Source: Syntrophaceae bacterium
GTDB taxonomy: Bacteria > Desulfobacterota > Syntrophia > Syntrophales > Smithellaceae
Length of the DNA stretch: 64,000 nt
Direction: 5' to 3'
Assembly (NCBI GenBank): GCA_018056765.1
Contig: JAGPFA010000002.1
Location: forward strand, 70,590-134,589
Shown: positions 43,733-51,152 of the stretch, in pieces
Layout: each line of letters opens with the position of its first letter
Numbering within the stretch: position 1 is the first letter of the stretch
Notes under the pieces: model-generated
What the model was told of the DNA's origin: nothing
The model's database searches: none
Seen by the model: only the letters and a program-made list of their open reading frames with translations
Made by a program: the position numbers and the translations under genes

Positions 43733-43767
43733 ATAACGGCGCTGGTTCATCCAGCGCCGTTATTTTT
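43733..43767. terminator. Bidirectional intrinsic terminator
   Basis: Perfect 13-bp inverted repeat ATAACGGCGCTGG / CCAGCGCCGTTAT with a TTCAT loop, TTTTT on the plus side and an A-rich run on the other. It stands between the convergent thioesterase and feoAB genes and can end both transcripts. Confidence 0.93.
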
Positions 43768-43794
43768 ACGCACTTTTTGCTGAATATCGCGGGA

Positions 43795-46029
43795 CTACCC
43801 CAGCCACCTGACAAACTGATAGGCGGCCGCTCCCCCTGCGTATGAAATGACCAGCGTCATGAGAATGGCTCCGTAAAACCATTTATTGTTGTTCATCTCC
43901 TGCTTCAGCACGGCAATGGTGGCGACGCACGGCATGAACAGCATCATCACCACCAGAAAGGCGGCGGCCGAGGCGTGGTTCATGATTGTTGGAAGGACAC
44001 TGGCCAGTCCCTGATCTCCCACAGAATACAACACGCCCAATGTCGCCACGACCGTTTCCTTTGCAACCAACCCGGTGAAAAGGGCGGTGATCATTTTCCA
44101 GTCCAGTCCCAGCGGCCCCCCCAGAGGCTCGAGCAGACGGCCCAGCGATGCCAGCCAGCTTTCTTCTACCGTGCCTGTGGGAAAGTAGGAAATAACCCAG
44201 ATAATGACGGAAACACCGAGAATCACCGTTCCTGCCTTACGGATAAAGGCCCAGATCCTCGAGCGAATGGCGATCATTATCGTCCGGAGGTCCGGCCGGT
44301 GATAAATCGGCAGCTCCATTATGAAAGGCGCGTCCTGTTTCCAGAGAGTTTTGTTGACGAGCATGCCGACGATGCCCAAAACCGCGATGTTGAGCGCCAC
44401 AATCAGCCAGGAGGCAAAAACCGCCTTGTCACCGAAAATGGCGGCAGACACCAGAGTCAGAACGGCAAGACGGGCGGTGCAGGGAACGAAAGGAATCAAA
44501 AGCAAGGTAATCATCCGGGCTTTGCGCGTTTCGATGATGCGTGCGCCCAACACCGCCGGCACATTACAGCCAAAGCCCAGGCACATGGGAATGAAACTTT
44601 TCCCGTGCAGACCGACCAGGTGCATGATGCGATCCATCACAAAAGCGGCCCGCGCCATGTAACCCACGTCTTCCAGAAAAGCCATAATGGCGAAAAAAAT
44701 AAGTAAGATCGGGACAAAACTCAACACGGAGCCGGCTCCGCCGATGACACCGTTTATCAAAAGACCCTGCACCCAATCAGGCCATGTTTCCAGCAAGGGG
44801 GTGGCATATTGGGCAAGGTTGTGCATGCCGTCCTCAATCAGGTTTTGCAGGGGAACTCCCACGCTGTAGGTCAGGAAAAACACCAGCGCCATGACGGCCA
44901 GAAGAATAGGAATTCCGAAAACAGGGCGTGTCAGTATATGGTCGATGCGGTCGGTCAGGACAAGCTGCCCCATTTTGAAATGTGATACGGAGGCGCGGGT
45001 CATTTTTTCGATCCAGTCATAACGCCCCTTGACGACCGCATGCAACGCGTCTTCGTGTTGCAGAAGCGTTTCCTGTATCGCCTCCCAGCCTGCCTCCGGG
45101 ATGATCATTTTGGCCATGGCGGAGGCTTCCGGGTCTCCCTCCATCAATTTGATCGCCATCCAGTCCGGCGTGAAGGGCGAGGTGACGTGAGGCCGGACAA
45201 TGTCTAAAATACCGTGGTAAACATCCAGATGGTCGTCGGAAACAGCCGGAAGCTCATTTTTGTAGTTTCCCTCCGTTGAGGCGGCGGCGACAATCTGCTC
45301 CACCAGTTCCTTGATGCCGACGTTACGCCTGGCGATCATGGGAACTACCGGCAGGCCCAGCGAGTCCTTAAGTGATTTCGCGTTGACCTCGGTGCCCTGC
45401 TCTTGGGCGACGTCCAGCATATTGATCGCCACAACAACGGGACGACCCAAAAGAAGAACCTCGGCCAGAAGATAGAGGCTGCGCTCCAGCGCGGCGGCAT
45501 TAAGCACCAGCACAACGAGGTCCGGCTTTTTGTGAATGATATAATCCCGGGCGATTCTTTCTTCTTCGGAAAAAGCGGTCAGGCTGTAGGTTCCTGGAAG
45601 ATCCACCATCCGGATGAGTTTGTCCCCGATACGATGCTCCCCTTCTTTTTTCTCGACAGTTTTTCCCGGCCAGTTGCCGACATGTTGGGAAAGACCCGTC
45701 AAAATATTAAACACTGTGGACTTACCGACGTTGGGCTGGCCGACCAGCGCCACGGATATTTCCTTTTCCACCGGCACGGTGCAAACCTCGTCGGAGGGGT
45801 CTATTTTATAGACCATGATTTTCGCCGATTCACCGCGTCCCAGGGCAATTCTGGTTGAAGAAACCAAAATGACCACCATACCTCCGCTTACCTGAGCGAC
45901 GCGGAAACGCGCGCCCGTGACCAGCCCCATCCCGGCCAGCCGGCTGGTGAGCGTGGTGCCACCGTCAATGGAATGAATTATTCCCTGATCACCTTCGCGC
46001 AAGCTAGCCAGTGCTATTAGATTATCCAT
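43795..46029 (-). CDS. feoB: FeoA-FeoB fusion, ferrous iron transporter
   Basis: 744 residues. Residues 1-75 are a FeoA/SH3-like domain (LASLREGDQGIIHSIDGGTTLTSRLAGMGLVTGARF). Then the FeoB G domain: G1 GQPNVGKST near 97, G3 DLPGTYS near 143, G4-like NMLDVA near 203, followed by the membrane domain with GYMARAAFVMDRIMHLVGLHGKSFIPMCLGFGCNVPAV near 455 and a second gate near 610-650 (MITALFTGLVAKETVVATLGVLY). The 1-nt overlap of its ATG with the preceding stop implies coupling. No separate feoA is seen. Regulation by iron (Fur) is likely but no box was found next to it. Confidence 0.95.
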   Translation of the reverse strand: MDNLIALASLREGDQGIIHSIDGGTTLTSRLAGMGLVTGARFRVAQVSGGMVVILVSSTRIALGRGESAKIMVYKIDPSDEVCTVPVEKEISVALVGQPNVGKSTVFNILTGLSQHVGNWPGKTVEKKEGEHRIGDKLIRMVDLPGTYSLTAFSEEERIARDYIIHKKPDLVVLVLNAAALERSLYLLAEVLLLGRPVVVAINMLDVAQEQGTEVNAKSLKDSLGLPVVPMIARRNVGIKELVEQIVAAASTEGNYKNELPAVSDDHLDVYHGILDIVRPHVTSPFTPDWMAIKLMEGDPEASAMAKMIIPEAGWEAIQETLLQHEDALHAVVKGRYDWIEKMTRASVSHFKMGQLVLTDRIDHILTRPVFGIPILLAVMALVFFLTYSVGVPLQNLIEDGMHNLAQYATPLLETWPDWVQGLLINGVIGGAGSVLSFVPILLIFFAIMAFLEDVGYMARAAFVMDRIMHLVGLHGKSFIPMCLGFGCNVPAVLGARIIETRKARMITLLLIPFVPCTARLAVLTLVSAAIFGDKAVFASWLIVALNIAVLGIVGMLVNKTLWKQDAPFIMELPIYHRPDLRTIMIAIRSRIWAFIRKAGTVILGVSVIIWVISYFPTGTVEESWLASLGRLLEPLGGPLGLDWKMITALFTGLVAKETVVATLGVLYSVGDQGLASVLPTIMNHASAAAFLVVMMLFMPCVATIAVLKQEMNNNKWFYGAILMTLVISYAGGAAAYQFVRWLG

Positions 46030-46895
46030 CAGATTTCCGTCCTCAAGCCGATCCGGTATTTTTTTAAAATCTTTTCCGGCCCGTATGATAATTTTGTTTT
46101 TTGTAAATTTTTATTGCCCATGTCTTCTTCGAGATTCAGATATTTATAATCCGCCTCCAGTTTTTTTGCCGTATCATTGAACATGAACTGATAAATCCCG
46201 TGATATTTCCTGGACCCCTTGGCGAAATGAAGGCAGAACATATCGCTGTTGAGAGCCTCCCCGATAATGAATCCGGCCGGTATTCCGTCAATGTAATACA
46301 TCGTCCCCCACAGCGCAAGAGCTGAAAAATTATTGAGCGCTTCGGCACACACGGCATAATCGGTTTTGGCCGCCGACACGCCGGATTCATCCTGCCAGAC
46401 CTGCAGGACGGTCAGGGCGTCCGTGATGTTTTCACTCGCCAGGGGATGACCGGCCGCCCGGTAAGAAGAGAAAAACTGGTTCAGATGGTTGCGGTGTCTG
46501 GTGAACTGTTTTCCCGAAAACGACGCCATCCTCGAGGTCAGATAAATATAATCCGATTCACTCTCATCATACGAGACGCTGAAGGCATCGGAAGGAAAAT
46601 AAGGCAGCCACTCTTCAGGAATCGGAAAGAAAAAATTGTTCGCATCAAGAAACTCAGCGAGCGTCTCCTTCGAACAGTCTGCGGGGCTGGCAAGAGGCAT
46701 GATGTAATTTTGTCCTTTGGCATTGTAGGCGGAAATAAATGTCCCGCAGGATTTTGTCCGGATTCTGTAGCGGCTGATGTTCCGAAACAGATAAACGTTG
46801 GCAAAAGTATAGTCAGAGACATTCAGATGCATCCGTCGGAAGCGTCCGGCCAGAAGCTCATGGTGAGCGAGTTCAATATTTTCTGTGATATCCAT
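46029..46895 (-). CDS. DUF2156 family protein (phosphatidylglycerol lysyltransferase C-terminal-like)
   Basis: 288 residues from ATG 46895 (ATG 46946 is in frame but overlaps the gene upstream). GNAT-related double fold: NVSDYTFANVYLFRN near 26, SYDESESDYIYLTSRMASFSGKQFTRHRNHLNQF near 107-140, then ALALWGTMYYIDGIPAGFIIGEAL near 194 and EADYKYLNLEEDMGNKNLQKTKLSYGPEKILKKY at the end. Matches DUF2156/LPG_synthase_C, a fold that transfers aminoacyl groups in some members. Coupled to feoAB by TGATG, an unusual pairing with no obvious functional sense. Confidence 0.8.
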   Translation of the reverse strand: MDITENIELAHHELLAGRFRRMHLNVSDYTFANVYLFRNISRYRIRTKSCGTFISAYNAKGQNYIMPLASPADCSKETLAEFLDANNFFFPIPEEWLPYFPSDAFSVSYDESESDYIYLTSRMASFSGKQFTRHRNHLNQFFSSYRAAGHPLASENITDALTVLQVWQDESGVSAAKTDYAVCAEALNNFSALALWGTMYYIDGIPAGFIIGEALNSDMFCLHFAKGSRKYHGIYQFMFNDTAKKLEADYKYLNLEEDMGNKNLQKTKLSYGPEKILKKYRIGLRTEI

Positions 46896-46927
46896 ACTAA
46901 GGTGCGTGTGTCCTTTTCTATTTTGTT

Positions 46928-47614
46928 TCAAAGATAAAAGCGGCATTCATTTTCACGAAGCCAACGTCGGTGCATGCGGTAATCGGGCAAGACCTCTAGC
47001 ACCAAGTTCCAGAATTTTGAAGAATGATTTTTCTGCAGGATATGAGCAAGCTCATGGACCACCACGTAATCGATGACTTCCGGCGGAGCCATGACAAGCC
47101 GGAAACTGAACGCCAGACGATTGCTCTCCGAGCAGGAGCCCCAGCGTCTTTGGGCCGCTGTTATCCGCATGCCTCCATGAACCAGTCCCAGCATGGAACT
47201 ATAGTGTTCAAGACGTCTGCTTATATGACGCATGGCCCTGTCTTTATACCAGCAGACAAAATAATATTTTCTCATGCTCTGTTCATCGGGACAGTTGAGG
47301 AAAAAACACTCATTTCGCAGCGTCACTCCCCGGTCTTCCAACGGGTCGTAATAAGCCTCAAGCGGATAGGCGCGCCCCAGATAGTAGAACAACTCACCGC
47401 TTGTGTAGCATCTTTGCCGGCGGCCTTCGTTAAGCAGGGATTGACGACGGAGCGATTTGTCAATCCAGTTTCGTTTTTCTTCCACAAAGCGGCTGATTTC
47501 CTCCGCCGGTGTAAAGCTCGGCGCATAAACGGTTATACGCAAGTCAGTGTCAATCTGCAAAGAGATGGTTTTTTTTCTTTTTCGGCGGCGGATGACAGAA
47601 TATTGCATTTCCAT
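46928..47614 (-). CDS. YgjP/DUF45 family metal-dependent protein (zincin-like)
   Basis: 228 residues. N-terminal beta-rich part (YSVIRRRKRKKTISLQIDTD, ITVYAPSFTPAEEISRFVEEKRNWI), then RWGSCSESNRLAFSFRLVMAPPEVIDYVVVHELAHILQKNHSSKFW near residues 158-203 with the zincin motif HELAH and the third ligand histidine in NHSSKFW. Typical YgjP-like single-domain protein; presumed cytoplasmic peptidase, target unknown. First of three close minus-strand genes with the DUF2156 and feoAB genes. Confidence 0.9.
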   Translation of the reverse strand: MEMQYSVIRRRKRKKTISLQIDTDLRITVYAPSFTPAEEISRFVEEKRNWIDKSLRRQSLLNEGRRQRCYTSGELFYYLGRAYPLEAYYDPLEDRGVTLRNECFFLNCPDEQSMRKYYFVCWYKDRAMRHISRRLEHYSSMLGLVHGGMRITAAQRRWGSCSESNRLAFSFRLVMAPPEVIDYVVVHELAHILQKNHSSKFWNLVLEVLPDYRMHRRWLRENECRFYL

Positions 47615-47766
47615 AATTTACACCGGATGAGGCCTATCATAACCGGTTCATGAATGCGAGATAAGAAAATCCGGTACTTGTCCGGAACGATGCCCGCATT
47701 GAAAGCACCTTTCCATTTGTGCTTTTGTATGATAGATGGTGCTCGATTAAGGTAAGTGTGCACACA

Positions 47767-48111
47767 ATGGAAGAAATGATCAACCGCCCCTGGGGCTACT
47801 TTCAGATTCTAAAAGACGAGCCTGAGTACAAAATCAAAAAAATAGCGGTCAAACCGAACGGCTGCCTGAGCCTGCAGCGCCATCAGAGGCGCTCTGAACA
47901 CTGGTTTACGCTTGACGGTACAGGTGTGGCCACAGTAGGGGACAAAATATTTCCCCTGCAAAAAGGGGCGACGGCCGATATTCCTGAGGGTACCGTTCAT
48001 CGCCTGGAAAACACCGGAAATATCGATTTAATCATCATCGAAATACAGACAGGCACATACTTCGGCGAGGATGATATCGAACGACTGGAAGACAGATACG
48101 GCAGAATCTGA
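47767..48111 (+). CDS. Single-domain cupin, mannose-6-phosphate isomerase type II-like
   Basis: 114 residues from ATG 47767; the frame upstream has no support. Cupin motif: RPWGYFQILKDEPEYKIKKIAVKPNGCLSLQRHQRRSEHWFTLDGTG (from residue 6) has the HxHx-type metal residues, with H38 and H44-like, and VHRLENTGNIDLIIIEIQTG near 78 is the second motif. It equals the C-terminal isomerase domain of GDP-mannose pyrophosphorylase/isomerase enzymes, standing alone. Should interconvert mannose 6-phosphate and fructose 6-phosphate for LPS or exopolysaccharide sugars. Divergent from the YgjP gene. Confidence 0.9.
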   Translation: MEEMINRPWGYFQILKDEPEYKIKKIAVKPNGCLSLQRHQRRSEHWFTLDGTGVATVGDKIFPLQKGATADIPEGTVHRLENTGNIDLIIIEIQTGTYFGEDDIERLEDRYGRI

Positions 48112-48142
48112 GTGCCGGCAGCCGCTTGCCGCCCGGAGGTAT

Positions 48143-49846
48143 TTACCCAAACCGTCTGTTTTTCTCCGCTGTAACGGTATTCTTTTGTTTTTGTTTTTCC
48201 CGTGTGTTTTTTTCAACGAAAATTCTGCGCCCGCTCGCCTGGTCGAGGCCCGTATGATACATGAGAGCAGACCACGTGGAGGGCAGAGGCGTAAAAATCT
48301 GCACCTGCCTGGGTGTGGTGTTTAGTCTGCGTGCCGCAAAGGTCTTTAACCGTTGCATATCGTCCATGGTACACCCGGGATGAGCGGCAATGAAATAATA
48401 GGTCAGAAACTGCTTTTTTCCCCCCGCCTTGTTGAGGTCGTCAAAGAGTTTTTTGAAATTGATCAGGCATTCTTCGGAAGGTTTTCCCATAAGCGCCAGA
48501 ACACGGCCCGAGGCATGCTCGGGTGCAATCTTCATCTGTCCGGAAGTGTGGTGCAAAAGCACCTCACGCAGGTAGCGCACGCCGTTTTTTCTGTCTGCCA
48601 AAATCAGATCATGGCGCATCCCCGAGGCGACAAAAACCTTCTTGACGCCCGGTATTTCGCGAAGGCGCCCCAGCAATTTGAGATGGCGGGAATGATCCGT
48701 TTTCAATGAAGGGCACACCTGCGGAAAAAGGCAACGTCTATCAGAACAGCCACCTTTGGTATATTTCCGCCGGCAGTCGATGCCGTACATGTTGGCCGTG
48801 GCACCGCCTACGTCCGTCAGATAGCCGCGAAAATCAGGGTGCGAGGTGATAAGACAGGCTTCGGCCAGGACAGATTCCTCGCTGCGGCTGATGATGGCCC
48901 GGCCTTCATGCAGACCGATGGAGCAGAAGTTGCACTCGCCCAGACAGCCACGGTGGGTGGTCAGAGAAAAGGAGATGGTCTCCATAGCCCGTACTTTGCC
49001 CCCGGAGGCATAGAATGGATGAACGCGTCGCGTGAAGGGATGGCCATAAACCGCGTCGAGCTCGTCGGGGGTTAAATGAGGCGCGGGGGGATGATGCACC
49101 AGAAACCGGTTGGCATGCCGCTGATAAAGACCGGACGCCGTGACCGGGTCGTTGTTGGCGGAAAATATTTTGAACATCCGCACAAACGCCTTTTTATCAG
49201 AAGCTGCTTCTTCATAAGAGGGGAGTTCAATGTATCCCTCAGGCACAGTGTCCCCAATTGTGCACGTGCCGCGAATGTTTTTCAGGTCTCCGCCCGCTTT
49301 CAGGCGTTGGGCAATTTCCAGAACCGCCCGCTCTGCCATGCCATAGGCTAAAATATCCGCCCGTGCATCGAAAAGAATCGAGCGGCGCACGGAATCAGAC
49401 CAGTAGTCGTAATGGGCGATACGGCGCATCGCCGCTTCCAGCCCGCCCAGCACCAGCGGCCTGGTGTTTTTATAGTAGCGGCGGATGAGGTTGGCATAAG
49501 CCAGACAGGCCCGGTCGGGGCGACGGTTGTTTTTACCGCCGGGCGTAAGGTCGTCCTGGTTTCTTTTTTTGCCGACGGCCGTGTAGTTGGCGACCATCGA
49601 ATCCATGCAGCCGCCTGTGATCCCCCAAAACAGGCGTGGCTCACCCAGTCTTTTGATGTCCGTGTCGGTGGTGATATCCGGCTGGGCGATGACACCCACA
49701 CGATAGCCTGCGCCGGCAAGCACCCTGCCGATAAGAGCTACGCCGACATGCGGGCTGTCGATATACGCATCGCCCGTAACCAAAATGACATCCGGCTCGC
49801 GCCAGCCTCTTTTTTTTAACTCTTTGGCTGTTGTTGGAAGAAACAT
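48143..49846 (-). CDS. ygiQ: YgiQ family radical SAM protein
   Basis: 567 residues. N-terminal cobalamin-binding-like/UPF0313 domain: GDAYIDSPHVGVALIGRVLAGAGYRVGVIAQPD near 25-57. Radical SAM cluster CX3CX2C in HRGCLGECNFCSIGLHEGRAI near 300; second conserved region GIDCRRKYTKGGCSDRRCLFPQVCPSL near 354 has four cysteines; SGQMKIAPEHASGRVL near 441. Complete YgiQ layout, a little shorter at the C-terminus than many. Reaction unknown. Convergent with the cupin gene. Confidence 0.93.
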   Translation of the reverse strand: MFLPTTAKELKKRGWREPDVILVTGDAYIDSPHVGVALIGRVLAGAGYRVGVIAQPDITTDTDIKRLGEPRLFWGITGGCMDSMVANYTAVGKKRNQDDLTPGGKNNRRPDRACLAYANLIRRYYKNTRPLVLGGLEAAMRRIAHYDYWSDSVRRSILFDARADILAYGMAERAVLEIAQRLKAGGDLKNIRGTCTIGDTVPEGYIELPSYEEAASDKKAFVRMFKIFSANNDPVTASGLYQRHANRFLVHHPPAPHLTPDELDAVYGHPFTRRVHPFYASGGKVRAMETISFSLTTHRGCLGECNFCSIGLHEGRAIISRSEESVLAEACLITSHPDFRGYLTDVGGATANMYGIDCRRKYTKGGCSDRRCLFPQVCPSLKTDHSRHLKLLGRLREIPGVKKVFVASGMRHDLILADRKNGVRYLREVLLHHTSGQMKIAPEHASGRVLALMGKPSEECLINFKKLFDDLNKAGGKKQFLTYYFIAAHPGCTMDDMQRLKTFAARRLNTTPRQVQIFTPLPSTWSALMYHTGLDQASGRRIFVEKNTREKQKQKNTVTAEKNRRFG

Positions 49847-49973
49847 TCAGAAATACCCGCTATCCGGCAGGACCGCTTTTGTAAAGAAAGCAACACGGCC
49901 ACGCACATCAAAACCTGTACAAAACAGCCGGCTGGTCTTTCTTTTTTAGGAAATTTCTCTGCGATTTATACGG

Positions 49974-50813
49974 CTACAGAGTCAATTCCATGCCCTGGCT
50001 GACCCCGAAGCAATCAACAGCACCACCTGCACAGGCCACCCGTCCCATGCAGCCGGCAACCATGTCGTCGATTTCGTCATCATACCGGTCCTGATTATGA
50101 TGGAACAGTCCCAGCTTTTTTACACCTGCGTCCAGCGCAAGCCTGACTGCCTGGCCGACGGTGGAATGACCCCAGCCCCGCTTGCGGGCATACTCATCAT
50201 CTTTATATTCTGCATCATGCACAAGCAGATCGGCACCGCGGCAAAAAGAAACATAACTGTCGTAGCCGGCGGCTCCTTCATGGTCTAATCCAAGTTCGTT
50301 GTCCGTGAAAAAGACAAAAGTTTTTCCGTTTTCCATAAATTTATATCCGCTGGCCCGATTGGGATGAGACAAGGCAATGGATTCGACGTTTAAACCACCC
50401 AGCGGGAAGATGTCACCGCATCTGTCTGCGTAAACAACATTGGCGCGCACTTCATCGTAATTGATCGGGAAATACGGCACGGACATAACCCTCGCCAGAA
50501 TATCTTTCATCGAATCCCGGGCAAAGGCTTCTCCCACAACGGTAATTTTAACCTCCGGATAATAAAGCGGCTTGAAAAACGGGAACCCCATGACATGATC
50601 CCAATGTCCGTGCGTCAGCAAAAGGGTGACATCACTAATGCCCCTGGCCATGAAGGCGTTCCCCGCTTCACGGATCCCTGATCCGGCATCGACCATGAGA
50701 ATATCCCCGCGACTGTTTTGAATTTCCAGACAGGTCGTATTTCCGCCATAGCGCAGATAATCTTTTCCGCAAACGGGAATGGAGCCTCTGGCCCCCCAGC
50801 AGCGTATGATCAT
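49974..50813 (-). CDS. MBL-fold metallo-hydrolase, phosphodiesterase-like
   Basis: 279 residues. Start MIIRCWGARGSIPVCGKDYLRYGGNTTC is the mark of a family of cyclic-nucleotide-phosphodiesterase-like MBL proteins. Metal site: LTHGHWDHVMGFPFFKPLY near 65, SHPNRASGYKF near 147 and FFTDNE/LLVHDAEY near 165-200, closing HSTVGQAVRLALDAGVKKLGLFHHNQDRYDDEIDDM near 216. Complete active site. Often paired with GAF or cNMP sensor domains elsewhere; here single domain. Divergent from copZ. Confidence 0.86.
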   Translation of the reverse strand: MIIRCWGARGSIPVCGKDYLRYGGNTTCLEIQNSRGDILMVDAGSGIREAGNAFMARGISDVTLLLTHGHWDHVMGFPFFKPLYYPEVKITVVGEAFARDSMKDILARVMSVPYFPINYDEVRANVVYADRCGDIFPLGGLNVESIALSHPNRASGYKFMENGKTFVFFTDNELGLDHEGAAGYDSYVSFCRGADLLVHDAEYKDDEYARKRGWGHSTVGQAVRLALDAGVKKLGLFHHNQDRYDDEIDDMVAGCMGRVACAGGAVDCFGVSQGMELTL

Positions 50814-50951
50814 GGCACACCCTTATATCTTCCCGTGATCATACAGAATATTTGTTTTTTGAGCAAGCGCGATCTGCGGATTTTTATTTCTTGCCATCGG
50901 CCGGGTGATGGTTAAGTTAAGTCTAATCATTTTTCTGAAAGGAGCCGTCAA

Positions 50952-51152
50952 ATGAAACAAATCAAAATCAAGGGAATGACCTGCCAGCATTGCGTGATGG
51001 CGGTGACCAAAGCGCTCAATTCAGTCGATGGCATAAAAAATGTTCAGGTGGATCTGAAAACCGGCACCGCGACCTATGAGGAAACGAAACCTGTCGGAGA
51101 GGCGCTCATCAAACACGTCATCGAGGAGGAGGGCTACGAAGTTGCCGGATAA
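50952..51152 (+). CDS. copZ: Copper chaperone CopZ (HMA domain)
   Basis: 66 residues. A single heavy-metal-associated domain with the metal-binding GMTCQHCV at residues 8-15 (CxxC) and the typical GIKNVQVDLKTGTATYE strand pair. GAAAGGAGCCGTCAA is a strong RBS before ATG 50952. Delivers Cu(I) to the ATPase encoded by the overlapping next gene. A copper-responsive repressor binding site was not seen. Confidence 0.94.
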   Translation: MKQIKIKGMTCQHCVMAVTKALNSVDGIKNVQVDLKTGTATYEETKPVGEALIKHVIEEEGYEVAG

